Below are positions 50,463 through 63,148 of a stretch of DNA of 64,000 nucleotides, one piece after another. The translations under genes and the position numbers were made by a program. This DNA comes from Campylorhamphus procurvoides (Eukaryota; Chordata; Aves; Passeriformes; Dendrocolaptidae): the NCBI GenBank assembly GCA_013396655.1, contig WBMV01005963.1, forward strand, positions 1 to 64,000, in the 5' to 3' direction. Below the pieces are notes generated by a model. That model did not search any database. It saw only the letters and a program-made list of their open reading frames with translations, and was not told the DNA's origin. How positions within the stretch are numbered: position 1 is the stretch's first letter; each line of letters begins with the position of its first letter.

Positions 50463-51180
50463 TTACAGCAACATTGCTTTTGAGGAAAGATCTTTAGACC
50501 TTGACTTGCTTAGGGAGCTCATCACTGCAGATCTGTTGGAAAGAGAATGAGCTTTCCTCTCACAGGAGTAGTGTGTAAATTGGCCACCACTGTTGTGAGT
50601 CCCATTTATCTGAAAACGGTACCACCATGCTGGTGGAAGACAGGCCAGATGGGTGAATGTGTCTGTGTATGGTGGTGAATCTTCAATCATACAGCTGGGA
50701 GTCCTTCCTAGACTGCAAGCTGTTCCTTCAGCTGCTGCCCCTTTCTGTCTTTTCCTCTTGGGACTGCCTTGTTTCTGCTCAAAGGGGCTGTAACACTCAC
50801 AGCCATGGCCCATTGTAGTACACCTGACAGCTCAGAAGTCAAAGGATCAGCCAGTATCTTCTACCTTGTAACTTCTAACTTTCAAACATGAACTTGAACC
50901 TTTTTCCTTGATAATAAAAATGTCTAGTGGTATGCTTCAGCTCATCATAGGTGATCCACCTTGACATTTGTGCACCATCTACCTGAATCACATTTGTGTT
51001 ATCATAGACAGCCTGTAACTTGGTATCTACAAAGATGTCCAGTGAGTCAGTGCAGTTCTGTAACATCCAGCTCACAGTACTAATGTGCTTAGCAATGTCA
51101 TGGTGTTCAGTAGTTCTGAGTCGAATATATTCACTAATGAAAGGAATCTTTTGGTTTACAGTAGAATAAGGGCAGTCCAC
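50463..51180 (-). other. Two unidentified protein-like ORFs, possible decayed retrocopy
   Basis: On the minus strand an open stretch (51180-50875) encodes about 101 residues including VSWMLQNCTDSLDIFVDTKL and YDELKHTTRHFYYQGKRF. A second (50813-50463, ATG start, different frame) encodes 116 residues with a basic run PKRKRQK. The composition looks protein-like, but a stop precedes the first, the frames differ, and I do not recognise the family. It could be a frameshifted processed pseudogene, a fragment of an endogenous element, or chance. No function is proposed. Confidence 0.25.
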
Positions 51181-51389
51181 TCCTTGGGATACACGTTAAT
51201 ACACAACCCAGGTTATTGTTTTTGTTAGCATTCCTATTTTTTAATTTTTATTAATGATTAATGTAGAGCAAGCTGTAGAAGAAAAAACAAATTAATTTCA
51301 CAAGTAAAAATCTTGATCATGATCAGCCACCAGCACAGAATTGTAAGAATATTAGAGGTCCTGTCTAATCAACTCAGCAACTTTAGATC

Positions 51390-52080
51390 TGTCGTAGAGT
51401 CTAGTGAGGCTAAGCAAACCTTCCTGCAGTTGAAACACTTCTTGGGATAAAAGATAATGGATTGTCCTGTCCAGCACAGTTGAGTAAGGCAGCACAAACA
51501 CAAAAGGATGTGTTTATCCACATGTCCTTGTTTGACAATGCTTGTCCCAAGGAGGAGGTCAGCTAAGGCCCTGATGCCCTTTCCTCTTCTGGGCATTTCA
51601 TTGTGGAACTGTCCCTAAACCAACAGATTCTTGGGCATTTGAGCCTTTACAAAAGGATATGAAGTCCAGGTCAGCTCACAGACCAAAGCCTCTCATCCAA
51701 TCACAACATCCCACGCAGAACTCAGATTTTGTTCACATCCACACTGCTGTTCTTTTGTCAGTAAGAGGGAACATGTTGATTGTTTCATGTTTGTCTTGCT
51801 CAGAGTGAGTGCCAGTGATTGTTCATTTAGCTGTCACTGCAGAGCTTGCTGCCTTAGCTATCAATGCTGGTTTCCCTCTCACTTGTCCTCTAGGACTGTG
51901 TTCTTACCCCCAGTCTGAAGAAAGTGAGGTGTCTAGCCAAGCTCCTTCAGACAGGAGCTCATAGCCCACCTGGCACCTTTCAGCGGCAGCCAGTGCCATT
52001 CTGAAAGGTCATACACTGGTGCTTGCAGTGATGCCTTGAGTGCTGACAGGCAGTGACAGGACTGTGTGTCCTTTAGTGGT
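51390..52080. repeat. Segment paralogous to 32310-33110 (OVALY copy)
   Basis: Collinear matches to the OVAL-side copy, with many small indels and substitutions, are listed there. The right limit is unclear. Sequence after about 52080 diverges. 52080-52790 holds no recognised feature. Confidence 0.6.
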
Positions 52081-52799
52081 GGCAGAATGAATTTCTTTAG
52101 TGAAGGCATCTTCAGGAGGATCCTGTGATGGACTTGGTCACAAGTGTCTCACCCTTGCTCACTGCATTTGCTTAGCAGCACACACAGCATCCAGGGCTGC
52201 TGCTATTCAGGTCCTGAACCTGCACACACAGCAGTCCCTTTAGCAGTCACCACAGCATGCATGAAGTCCTTGATTCATCCCTCACATCCATGCAATCAGC
52301 CAAGTGTCAGGGTGAGTCTGAGAATGGCCTTCCTCACTGGGTCCTGAGGAGGCTGCAGGGTATTCAGGTCCTTTATACCCAGCATACAATGGCACAGGAC
52401 AGGTGGCCACTGGCATTGGTACAATTAGTTTACGGGTTGTGCCATATGGGAACTTAGTTACCAGTGTCCCTGCCCACGGAGAAGACTGTTCATGGCAGCC
52501 TGTGACTAACACTGCCCATGCCACCATGCCTGTCACTTTACCTTCCATCACTCATTGCCCAGCATGTCCTTTATCTTGGCACATACTGCCAGGAAAAATA
52601 GCACTTTTCTTCTGCAAAAAATAGGATAAACTTATATCTTGGTTTGTTTCAACACAGACATCCTTCCATGAAGCCTTCCTCTCCTCTGATTAGTAGCCCA
52701 CTGAGATTCTTAACAATATTCCTAACAGGTTTCCTGCCTCTTCTGCAGGAGAAAGGTGCTGCAAAAATAGGAGAAATGTCACTGCACAAAGGTCCAAGC

Positions 52800-53412
52800 C
52801 ATCAGGTCAGCTTTGCAGAAAAGAACTGAGTCCTGGCTGACATGAAGTTGGCTGTGAGTCAGCAATGTGTCCTTATGGCAAAGAAATACAACAGCATTAG
52901 GAAAAGCATTGCCAGCAGGTAAAAGAAGATTATCCTGACCCTCTGCTCGGCACTGGTGGGACCACAGTTGGAATGCTTGTCCAGCCATGGGCTTTCCAGT
53001 ACCAAAGAGATGCAGGTGTACTGGAGCAGGACCAGAGATGAGCCACAAGGATGAAGTGATTAAAGTGTCTATCATAAGAGAAGAGGCTCAGAGGAAGGGG
53101 ACTTTTTACCCTGCAGAGCAGAAAGTGCATGGGGAGATCTTATCCATGTGCATAAACTACTTAATGGGAGGATAAAAAGAAGATGGAGCCAGACTTTCTT
53201 CTGCAAACAGGCAAGAGAAAATGGACACAAGCTGAAATAGCATTAATTACATTTAAACATAAGAAAATACATTTTTTTATGAGGGGAGAGGTAAATCCAG
53301 ATTGCACACAGATTCTCCATCCTTTGAAATATTCAAAACCCAGCAGGACATGGTCCCAAGCAACCTGCTGTAGCTGACCCTAATGGAAGGGGTGAGCTTG
53401 GAATAGAAATTA
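52800..53412 (+). mobile_element. CR1 LINE 3' region, decayed
   Basis: In order: 'tttgcagaaaagaactgagt', 'gtgagtcagcaatgtgtcct', 'agcattgccagcaggt', 'ctgctcggcactggtgggac', 'ctggagcaggaccagagatg', an 'agaagaggctcagagg' block and the late 'ggtcccaagcaacctgctgt' block. All are standard CR1 3' phrases in plus orientation. The very end lacks clear tail repeats. Confidence 0.85.
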
Positions 53413-54649
53413 GTCAGAAGTCATTTCCAATCTCAGGTGTTCTGTCATTTTGTCTTGCCCCCAAGGTGCACAGCAGTCTGCAGAGAAACAGGGACTCAAT
53501 ACTCCAGAAAGCAAAAAAGCCAGAAGCCCTTGGAAGACTGCAACAAAAATGCCAGGAGCAACAAGGAGGTTTTCAAGGTTTATTTATTTCTACCTTTTTA
53601 CCAAGTAAAAACTTTTGGAGCATTTCAGTATTGTTGCCTTTTTAGTTTTTTTGAAAGCAAATATGATCAGCTGCCTACTGCCATGAGAAACAGATTCATG
53701 CCTGGGAAATGAAACCTGACAGTGCAAGAACACAGTCGCTCAGACAGAGCATGGGGTCCCTCTATAACCCTAGAGGACCTGCACCTTTCCACTGCATGCT
53801 TGCTTGGTGGATGAGAGCACAAAGAGCCTGAACCACAGTCCTCGTCTCTCTGGGATGCAGGAAGGAATGTATCTCCTAAATCTCTCCAGTGGCCACAGCA
53901 AGCATTCATCATCCCACTGCCATCCCCTTCATGGCAGATACTTTCCCACTGCTCTCTAAATATTTTGCCTTCTACCTAGCCTGTGGTGGACAGGATCAGC
54001 TCCTAATCGTTGGTCCTTTTTTACAGGTTTGGTCCAGTATTGCTGAATTTGCACATTCTGCTGTTGCCTGTTTTCTCTTTGGGGAAAGGAGAATCTTTGT
54101 GTTTGCCTGAAAGCCTCATGGCCCCTTTGCCTTTTCCCATTCCTTCATTTTGGCCCTTGTTGTCATTCAGGAAACAATGTTGGTCACTGAGGCATATCTT
54201 TCTGCTTTAAGTACTTTCCAGTTTAATAATCATAGAAAGGAAGGTTTGCAAATGTAACCCTTTTCAAGTCTGTATATTGTTTAAGTGTACAGGCTTCTAA
54301 ATTTAACAAACTGGATCAACTGCTGCTGGCTACGAGAAGCCAGATGCTTCTGGCTACAAGAGCTGCAGAAGTGAATAAACTGCTAATGATAAGGCTTGAG
54401 TCGACTAAATTCTGCATCTCTTGGAACTATTCATAACACTGCTTTAATTTCTAAAGTGCAAAAATTAAAGTATACATGGTTAAATAGCTGGTTTTACCAC
54501 TGAAAAGCAACTGACTCTGTATTACAAATATCCTGATGATATTCAAATAACTTGGATGTCAGACAGAAAACACCAGCTTCTTTCCTCTTGTGTTATACCA
54601 CCTATACTTTTATCATACCACACTCTGTGTTAATGTGGAAATAAAATCA
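53413..54649. other. OVALY-OVALX spacer, nothing recognised
   Basis: No exon or repeat boundary was recognised in this stretch. A short similarity (ttgctgaatttgcac at about 54039 versus ttgctgaatctgcac near 40100) suggests possible remote homology of the downstream flanks of OVALX and OVALY. Confidence 0.35.
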
Positions 54650-55335
54650 GAATCATAGAATATCCTGAGTTGGGAAGGGACCCACAAGGACCATTGAAGA
54701 CAGCCCCAAAAATCACACCATGTGCCTGACAGCACTGCCCAAACACTCCTTGAATTCTGTCAGGGTTGGTTTCATGACCAGTTCCCTGAGAATCCTGTTC
54801 CAGTGCCCAACCACCCTCTGGGTGAACAACTTTTTCTTAATGTGCAACCTAAACCTCCACTGACATTCCCTCGGGTTCTGTCACTGGTTACCAGGATGAA
54901 GAGATCAGTGTCTGTCCCTCAGTTTCCCTTGTAAGGATGTTGAAGACCAAAATGAGGTCTCCTCTCAGTCTCCTACAGGCCAAACCAAGTGACCTCAGCC
55001 ACTCCTCATAAGGCTTCCCCTCCAGACCCTTCACCAGCCCTCCTCTGGAAACTCTCAGATAACTTTACATCTTCCTTACATTGCAGTGCCCGAAACTGTA
55101 CACAGTGTTCCAGGTGAGGCCGCCCCAGTGCAGAGCAGTGGAGCAATCCCCTCCCTGGACCTGCTGGTGATGCTGTGATGCACTTTGGGACACAGTTGGC
55201 CCCTTTGATTGCCAGGACACATTTGCTGACTCACATTCAATTTGCCATCAACCAGGACCCCCAGGTCCCTTCCTGGGGGCTGCTCTTCAACACCTTGTTC
55301 AACAGTCCATATGTATATCCAGGCTTGCCGTGTCC
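54650..55335 (-). mobile_element. CR1 LINE 3' fragment
   Basis: Begins 'aatcatagaatatcctgagt' (reversed CR1 tail). It continues with 'tgggaagggacccacaagga', 'aaaatcacaccatgtgcctg', 'gtgaccagttccctgagaat'-type blocks and, at the far end, 'tgccatcaaccaggacccccaggtcc', all in minus orientation. Confidence 0.9.
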
Positions 55336-55856
55336 CTTAATATTGGAACAGCTCATAGGCAATACTAATGACAGAGTTCCTCCTCTCAAAACTCTCAATG
55401 AGGAAATGCTTTGCCTGATAGCTGTCAATTTACTTATTCTTTATTATGCCTTTTGAGTTATATGATTTTTCTGATTATTTCATCATCTAAAATAGGAGAG
55501 TTGCTGAAATAGTTGTTTCTTGAAATATATAACAGAGTCATTGTCAATGCACCTTTAATACCTTTTGGAATTGTTTTGAAAAATAAATAAGAACACAGTA
55601 GTATTCCATTAGGCTATTTCTTGGCAATCTGTGCTACACAGGGGAATCAAACTCTAAATGTGTGCATTCATTCATTTCATAAATACCTAGGAAACTTCAT
55701 ATCTGCCTGCTTTGTTCATTCTTAAAACAGAAGGATTTTGTACTTAATCTCATTTTGCTCACAGCAGTTACCAGTGTAATAATATTTTTTAAGGGTTTGT
55801 GGTCCAGAAAATTAAGAAAATAAACATAATTCCATGACAAACACTTGTGACTTTCT

Positions 55857-55862
55857 TTTATT
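55857..55862 (-). terminator. OVALX poly(A) signal
   Basis: AATAAA on the minus strand about 1.2 kb after the OVALX stop. Its surroundings (plus strand ctttcttttattatgtaaac, then a 'caatt...aatcaat' stretch) resemble the OVALY poly(A) region. The implied 3'UTR is longer than in OVALY and OVAL. Confidence 0.5.
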
Positions 55863-57057
55863 ATGTAAACAAGAAAAAATCAATTGTATGCATCAAAATC
55901 AATAATGTATGATTAGAATGAAAACAGGACATAGTGTTGAGCCAATAGATACTTGGAGATGACAATTGACACATAGGAACAAAAGACAGAGAATATTAGA
56001 ATTCTCATATATTTTTAAGAACAAAAGATGTAGCCTTGAACTATCATAGGAGTGAACAAGCATAGCTGCATTCATGGAATAATAATGTACTTTGAACACC
56101 TGAAAGCTTCCCAGGGACTGATTGAAGTTTACCTGCTAAACAAGATCAACAGAGACAGGGATTATTTTAAAAGCTGGGTTCTTTCACAAAATTCACATGG
56201 AGAAAACAGTTTCTTTAACTTGCAGGATTTTTCACAAAAATCAAAATGCTCTCAAATTTGCAGTTCTTACAGTGTTTTAAGCAAGAATTCAGCTCTTTTG
56301 CCTGGCAGTTCTGAGCCCTGGGTTACCTGGATCATCCAGATACCCATGTTTCAGGCTTCAAATCTGCACTCTGTGAGAGGACTTAACTGCACCTAGACAA
56401 AGATTTCCTTGAACTCTCTGAAGTGGAAGGGAGACTCTCCATGACTTTGGAGAACCTCTGAAAGAAATTCAGAATTATGTGAGGTACTCAGGGTGAGAGG
56501 ACCATGCTGGTGATAGTGGACTTGGACACCATTTCCCAACAGCTAAGTAAGAAAAATAAAACTTCCATAGGTACCAATTAATAACCTGCACAGCAGAGTC
56601 TTATCCACAAGCATCTCCTCCAGATTGGAGTTTTCAAAGCCTGTGTTTTGGGAACAGCAACATGGGTTTGTCAGCAGGATGCTACCAGGGAATGGGACAA
56701 GCACAGCCCATGTCTTTCTATTTAATGGATTCCTAAAGACTTGTAGTCACATCTGCAACTCAAGTGAAAATCACTTGACCCCTTCCTGTCTTGTGAGTGT
56801 CTCTGTTCTCTGTGGGCTCAGCCTTTGCTTAGCTCAAGCATTGCTGGCACCAGTCTGAGAAGGGAAAGAAGTAAACATGCTTGCTGCTGTTTCCTCACCT
56901 GCAGTTATGTCTTTGCTATGGAAGCTTCCTGAATGGGCATGTCTTGGATTAGCCTTTCCACTTGGGGAAAATAATGAAAATACGAGATTATACTACAATA
57001 CTAAAAGGGGTCTGTTTCTGAGGGGAAGGCAAGCACTATTTCCAAATCTTTTTCTCT

Positions 57058-60000
57058 TTAGGGAGAACAATATCTACCAAAGAAGAGGATCATGTTGCTT
57101 GGATTGTGTCTGATCAGGAAAAGGAATGGGTGGTTGGCCTTAAACTCTTCAAACTCAGAGGAATCCTGGATGTCTTCTGTCACTTCAGTTGAGTCAGTTG
57201 CCTCAGTGCCCTCCTCAGTGACTTCCAGGTACGCCTCATGGATGGCCTCGGATACCTTCAGGTTCTCTGCTGAGGAGATGCCAGAGAGATTGGCCAAGGG
57301 GCTGAAGAGGTCGGTCATACCCAAGGTTGTTAGGACAGATGTGAGGTTGTATTTCTTCTCAACCTTCATGCGTGGGAGGTACACTTTCACTCTCTTCTTC
57401 TCCATCACACTGGTCCACTCTGTAAGTTTCTCAAAGCTGATTTTGTTCTCAAGCTGCAAAGACAGGCAGAGAATGAAATGCCTGGGATGCAAACACAACT
57501 TTTTCATTTCACTCAAGGCTGTCATAAAAAGAAAAAAGAGCAAATAACCAGAGTGGTTCCTAAAGTCATTCTACTGACATCATTCTTCTAGTTTATTATT
57601 AGCCTTTCCAGTACTGCCTGTGTCACTGTCCTTGTATTCAATTCTTTACCAACATGACACATCCTCTTTTGCCCAACTAATCTTGTGTCTCATGAAGTAC
57701 AGCCCAACAGCTTCACAGCCTAGCAAATTAGTCAGCTTGTGAGAGATTCCAAAAAAGGTCGTGAAAATTTACCTACAGTGGACAGTGCCTAACAAATGCA
57801 AACTCTTCTACATCTTTATTAACTCCATAATTCAAAAATATTGCTGAAGTAAGAGTAATTGTCCAGATAATGCAGCCTGCATTGCTTTTCCCCTTTCTGG
57901 AGCACAGAGAGGTAATTTTATAACACCTTGATAACTTTAAGTGATTGAATCAAAGTAATCTATCAAGTTTTGTTTCTCTCTCCATCTTTCCATTTTTGTT
58001 TTCTCTTTGCTAGCATTCTGCACTCACTCAGGTGTTTGGTTTCTTTTTCTTCCAAGACAAAGACAAAAGTTTCATTCCATGCTGCACAGTCAGTAGATTT
58101 TATTTGTATTCTTGCCTCACTGCCACTTTTGTTTTCTTTAAAGTACATATCATTTCTTTCACTAGTTTTCATGCATGTGGAAAAAACTGATTCAACCTGA
58201 CTAAAAGTAGTTGTGATGTTTTCTTTTACTTTCTATACTATTCCCATGTTCTGCCCTTGTATGTTCAACTTTCTATACTATTCCCATGTTCTGCCCTTGT
58301 ATGTTCATGGATTATTGATATTCATCCAGTTAGACTCAAGTCTCTTTTCTGTTTGATGCATAATTTCCAACTATTTTCCACACATTTCATTTCCATGTCT
58401 ATATTTAAGACTTTCTCAGGTCTTAAATGAAGAAGTGCTTTTTAGCAGTTTGTCTAGCTTGATGGGTTTCACAATTTTGAAATCAAGAATATTTTATTAA
58501 AATAATGCTTTCTCTAACTTAATTGCTCATTCCGTGATGACATAATCACGGTACTTTTTGAAAGTAGCCCATTTATGATGTTTCATAAGGATTTTATTTT
58601 AAAAAAATAAATTAGCAATTCATGCAACGAATGTCTAATTCTCAACACTTTTAGCAATGTTTCCTCAACAATTTAGAGCGGGAAAGGGGGTCAAGTGTTT
58701 GAAATTACCTATTCATTTTTTTTAAAAAATAAAATCTGCCCATATATACATCTTTTTCTGCAGTGCTACAGCAGAAAAAGCACTACCTTACCTTCATTTT
58801 AGAAAACTGAGCTCAGGGCTTTCCTAAGATGCCAGTCTCTGCCTGAGCACCTGCTGGCACCTGGGTGGCTTTTGTGCTCCCCTGCCTGCCCAGCACAGCC
58901 CTGGTGTGGCCAGCTGGGATGTGAAGGGACTGCAAAGAGTCTGACAACAGCCCAAAGCCCCACTGCAGTGATAACTCCTTCTCTGCTTCCCCTGCCAGGG
59001 TCATACCTGCTCCAGGCCAGAGATCTCATCAGGCAACAGCACCAACAGGCTCAGCTCTCCACTGGCATAGGGAAGCTCCAGGACCTGAATTTTCTCTGCA
59101 GCCACTCTTGCCACTTTGAAGGTGCTGTTCTGGCACATCATTTGCACGAGTCTGCTGTCTTGCTGCAAAAACAGAAAGGTGAGACAATGTGACAGGGAAG
59201 CAATTGTTTTTCTTGATTTCAGGCAAATGTACAAGGCCTTTGAAAGGGACAGAGTTTGCTCTTCAAGCCTGTTGCCATTGAAGAAGAACTGTGTCTCCAT
59301 TTTCCTCTCTTGCCTGCTTGTGTGCTCGGGAATCCTGGTCAGACACAGTTCTTGCAAATCTGACAATGAGGGCCCAGCTAAAACACTTGGCTGATGACCG
59401 GAGAACATTGCATTTTTAACCCCCATCCCATTGGCTGTGCAAGCCAATAGCCTGTCTCCCTGGCCAGAAGCTGTGTCTGTGTCCCCCACCTCTGTCACAT
59501 TGAAAGGCACTTCCTCAGTGTCCTCTTCTTTAAACTCAGTCTTCCATATCCCTTTGAAGTAAATGGCGTTCACAAGGACCAGCACAGTATGGAGATCGAC
59601 AGAGCCTGGTTCAAGCAAATCTTGGATACGCCCTTTAAGAAAGAAGCAGGGTCAGTTTCATAGCAGTAGTCTGGCATTTTAGAGGTCAACCAGCATGCTG
59701 CTGCTTGACCTGACTGTCTGTTCTTCAAAGTTCTGCATGTGGAACTCAGGTTCATGAGGATGATTTAATACACTGAAACCCTGGCACCTGGCCAGGCATT
59801 TCTGCAAGAAGACAGGTGTGTTCAAGATTGTTGTAGATCCCCAGGAATATTTCTAACCAATGCTTAAAAAAAAATATTTATATAGAAAAGAAGAAAAAGG
59901 AAATGGAAACACCAATATAGATTTTCTCTTTCTCACTGTGTTTCTTTCTCACAATTCACTCTTGGTTTTTCCTCCTACCTTAGCATGATAAACATACTCG

Positions 60001-63000
60001 AGCTTCTGAATCATTCATTTCCTACCATCAGCTTAGTGTGCATTACTATCTGCCCTGGAAGTCCAGTTCCTTCCCATCCAGCACATCCCTGTAAAGTTTT
60101 GCCTATATTCTAGAGAAGCTGGGACTAACCTTGGATAAGTTAAGCCCTCCAGACACAAAAAGTGTGGATATAAAGTGTGTGCATCCTGGGAATTCTACCT
60201 TTGCCAGATATGTTTAAAACACACTGTCACTGCCACACAGGTGCAATAGGGTCATCACTTTCCACAGGAAATATCCACAAATGGGGACAGGAGGGGGAAA
60301 TTCCTCCTCTAATGTTTAGTCTTTCCAGAAGTTGTTAAAATACAGTTGTCAGAGGGAAGTATATTTCATAATCTTGTCTTACTTTACCATTTGTCTGATT
60401 TTTCACCCAGGAATTAATGCGCTGTCTGGCTTGATTTGATGCTGTTTTGAAGTTGACCATTTCCAGACCAGCTCTGTACAGTTTCTTCACACATTTTAAG
60501 TAGATCTGTATAGACATCAATTGTAGGCATCAAAATAGTAATTTTTTTTAAAACAGTATGAGGGTGAAATAAAATATGGCTAATATAGTGATGTCATGGT
60601 TAAGCTGTTCTCATTGCTTATGTCCTAGAAAAACCTGCTGAAACTGGGCCAGAAAAATCAGTCTAGTCCAGGACATTTCCAGATCCAACATTTTTATTAC
60701 TTGACCAGTTAAGAGCATATATCACAGGTGTTTATATATTTTCTGGAAGAAAGCCTGATCCAAACCCCTTGTTTTCAGGTTCCTTTCAGACTGTTTTATT
60801 ATCTTTATACCCACTTCCTTTTCTAAAAAAGAAAACTTTTTCCTTATTTTTAAAGATAAATAGTTTCTTTTGTTTAGAATATTTCTATCTTTCCTTTTGA
60901 AAATGTGAAAAAAGATTTTGACACTTCCAAGTGTTGTTTTTGAGGTAAGGTTTTCAAGTCAAAAAATATGCCAAAGTCAAATTATTTCTTGAAAAAAAAC
61001 CCAAACAACTGAGGCGATACCAGTGAGAAGTGGTGAATTACATTACCAAATAATTTTGTTTATTACTCCATTCATTTTTAAATGAGGCCATTTAAACCTC
61101 GAGTTGCTTTTCATTCAGACTATTGCCAGGGCAGTGGCAAGGGAAAAAGTCATGTAAATCCACACCAGTGGGAGCCATTGGATTAACACATCACCTACTC
61201 TGGCCACTCTTCCTGGATTAGGGGCTTATACAGGGTTTAGCAAGAAATCACTTACCGGTAGGATCGCACTTGTCTTTTCAGCATAGAGTCTGCTGGCAAT
61301 GTGGAGTGAATAATTGGCTTTTGGTGCAGTGATATCAGAAAGAATTTCTTTAAACAGAAAGTGGATGTTCACAGACTTGCCACACTGAGTTGTTGATAAG
61401 AAGATAAAAAAGTAGAGCTGTTAGGTGATTTTACTGGAAAGAGGATTGTTTATAAAATGCAAATAACATGGGAAAACACAGTGTTTGAACATTTGCAAAT
61501 GAACAGGTAATACAGCCTAAGAGTTCCATGGGAGGGATGTTCAATATATTAGCAACTAATGATTTATAATTCATTCTTGGCATATGAAGGCATTCATCTT
61601 AGGTGATAACAAGCAGAAAACCTCACTGATGAATCTGAAATCATATAGCTCAGGAATGAGGTTGCAAAAAGGAAAATGCAGATGTCAATTACTGCAATTA
61701 TTGACTTGTCATATCGAGCCTCTAGTTCAGAGCTGCTGCTTGCATTTTCATGGCAGCTTTCTGCAGAATCTGCAGGTAGAAGAAGACAGCTAGATGGCAA
61801 GGGAGTCAGGAGGAGTTTCATAATACAGTGAAAAAATGGATCAGCTTTCTAAAGTCCCAAGAGTAATATTCCAGGTGACACAAGCAAAAACCATGTAAGA
61901 AAACAGCACAGTGATAAACAGCAGCTGGGACTTCATTTCATGACAATAATGTGTTGAACTGCTCCTTTTTAAATGCTTCACCAGTCCCTAAACATTCTAG
62001 CTAATATTACCTTTATTAAAAAACAAAAAATAATATAAAGTCTTGTTCTTTCAAGTCCCTGCCTTCTTTTTCTGGTGTTTTTGTTTGTTTGCTCGTTTGC
62101 TTGGTGTTAGTTTTGTTGCTGTTGTTCTTTGGATTTTGGTGGTTTGTTGTACTGTTATTTTAACTTACATCTCTTAAATTTAATAAATTACCAAGGAAGG
62201 TGTTGAACCTATTAAAAGCACAATCAGAACAGTCTATTCTAAGGAGAAAAATGTGAAACAGAAATTAATGTACCTTAGTTTTCTGTGCTTTGGTCTGAAT
62301 ACTTCCAAGTCCTGCAATTTTGTCAAAGTGAAGAACCTGCAATTGAAAGTAGAAACTGGGTATGTGAGGTCCACTGAGAGTCATGGACATTTGTGTCAAA
62401 ACTGCAGATTTTGACTAACCAGGTCTGATTAGCACATAGATGAACTGAGAAATTTCATGTGAGCTTTAAACCAGGTGCTACACTGAAAATTTGACTGTGA
62501 TGCCCAGCTTAGATCTCTTCTTTCCCAGGCAATGGCATTCAGTCTATAAATCACTTACAACCTTACTGCATTGTACTTATAACTGTGACTATAATTTTCT
62601 GAATGTTTCATGTTTTGTATGTTGCAAGTTGTCCTTTCAACCTGGAAGGAGTCAGGCCTGTGAGGTAATATAAACTGAAGCAAGACACCTGCCCTTAACC
62701 ATTTTCCAGACCGCTTTTTCGTAACAAAAACCAAAGGCTGTTCTTGCCCTTCATGGGGAAATACAGTTGTAAGTGAAAACTCAGCTCCAGATTCAAAGCT
62801 CACAGTTTGGAATGCCATTCTTTTTCTAGGCAGGTTTGAATCCAGTGCCAAACGTGACTATGTGACTTGCTCCCCTCAACTGGAGTCACACAGATGTAAA
62901 TGGATAATCTGCTACCTTTTTGAATGGGATCAAAAAGAGTTTGTACCCATTTATGTAACTCACCTTCTCCATCTGATACTCAGTGTTACCTCTTGCTCCC

Positions 63001-63131
63001 AGGTAGACCATGGCCAAGGCTGCCATGATGCTCAGGGGGCAGTAGAAGATGTTGTCATTGGCATGGTGAACTGTCAGCTCTTTGAATATATCAAAACAAA
63101 ATTCTGCATTTGCTGCACTGATGGAGCCCAT
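57058..63131 (-). CDS. OVALX: Ovalbumin-related protein X (SERPINB14C), 7 coding exons, 390 aa
   Basis: Coding exons: 63131-62964, 62336-62274, 61384-61256, 60505-60388, 59632-59490, 59162-59007, 57453-57058 (stop TAA at 57058-57060). Lengths 168, 63, 129, 118, 143, 156 and 396 nt. The exon with the start codon has 17 nt of 5'UTR (acceptor after 63148). The lengthened CD-loop exon ending SIQTKAQKTK and the segment IYLKCVKKLYRAGLE match chicken OVALX, a heparin-binding egg-white protein with reported antimicrobial activity. The Cys pair 78/125 and the KYNLTSVL sequon are kept. Loop and hinge read EEGTEATDSTEVTEDIQDSS: acidic, no inhibitory hinge. The exon 6 donor is GTGGGG, weaker than the others, and intron 6 is open in frame. 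The leader exon and promoter were not found in the remaining 850 nt and probably lie beyond the window. Confidence 0.92.
58228..58307. repeat. Perfect 2 x 40-nt tandem duplication in OVALX intron 7
   Basis: Units 58228-58267 and 58268-58307 are identical, starting actttctatactattcccat and ending atgttca. It is part of the extra length of OVALX intron 7 (1553 nt against 758 nt in OVALY). A collapsed or recently expanded minisatellite is possible. Confidence 0.9.
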
Positions 63132-63148
63132 TGTGAAGTCAGCGTTAT

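Noticed and set aside
57092..57547. 151-codon plus-strand open frame opposite OVALX exon 8 (and its 42349-42693 twin at OVALY)
   Set aside because: It mirrors the conserved serpin exon on the other strand. Its conservation between the two loci follows from the conversion of the exon itself.
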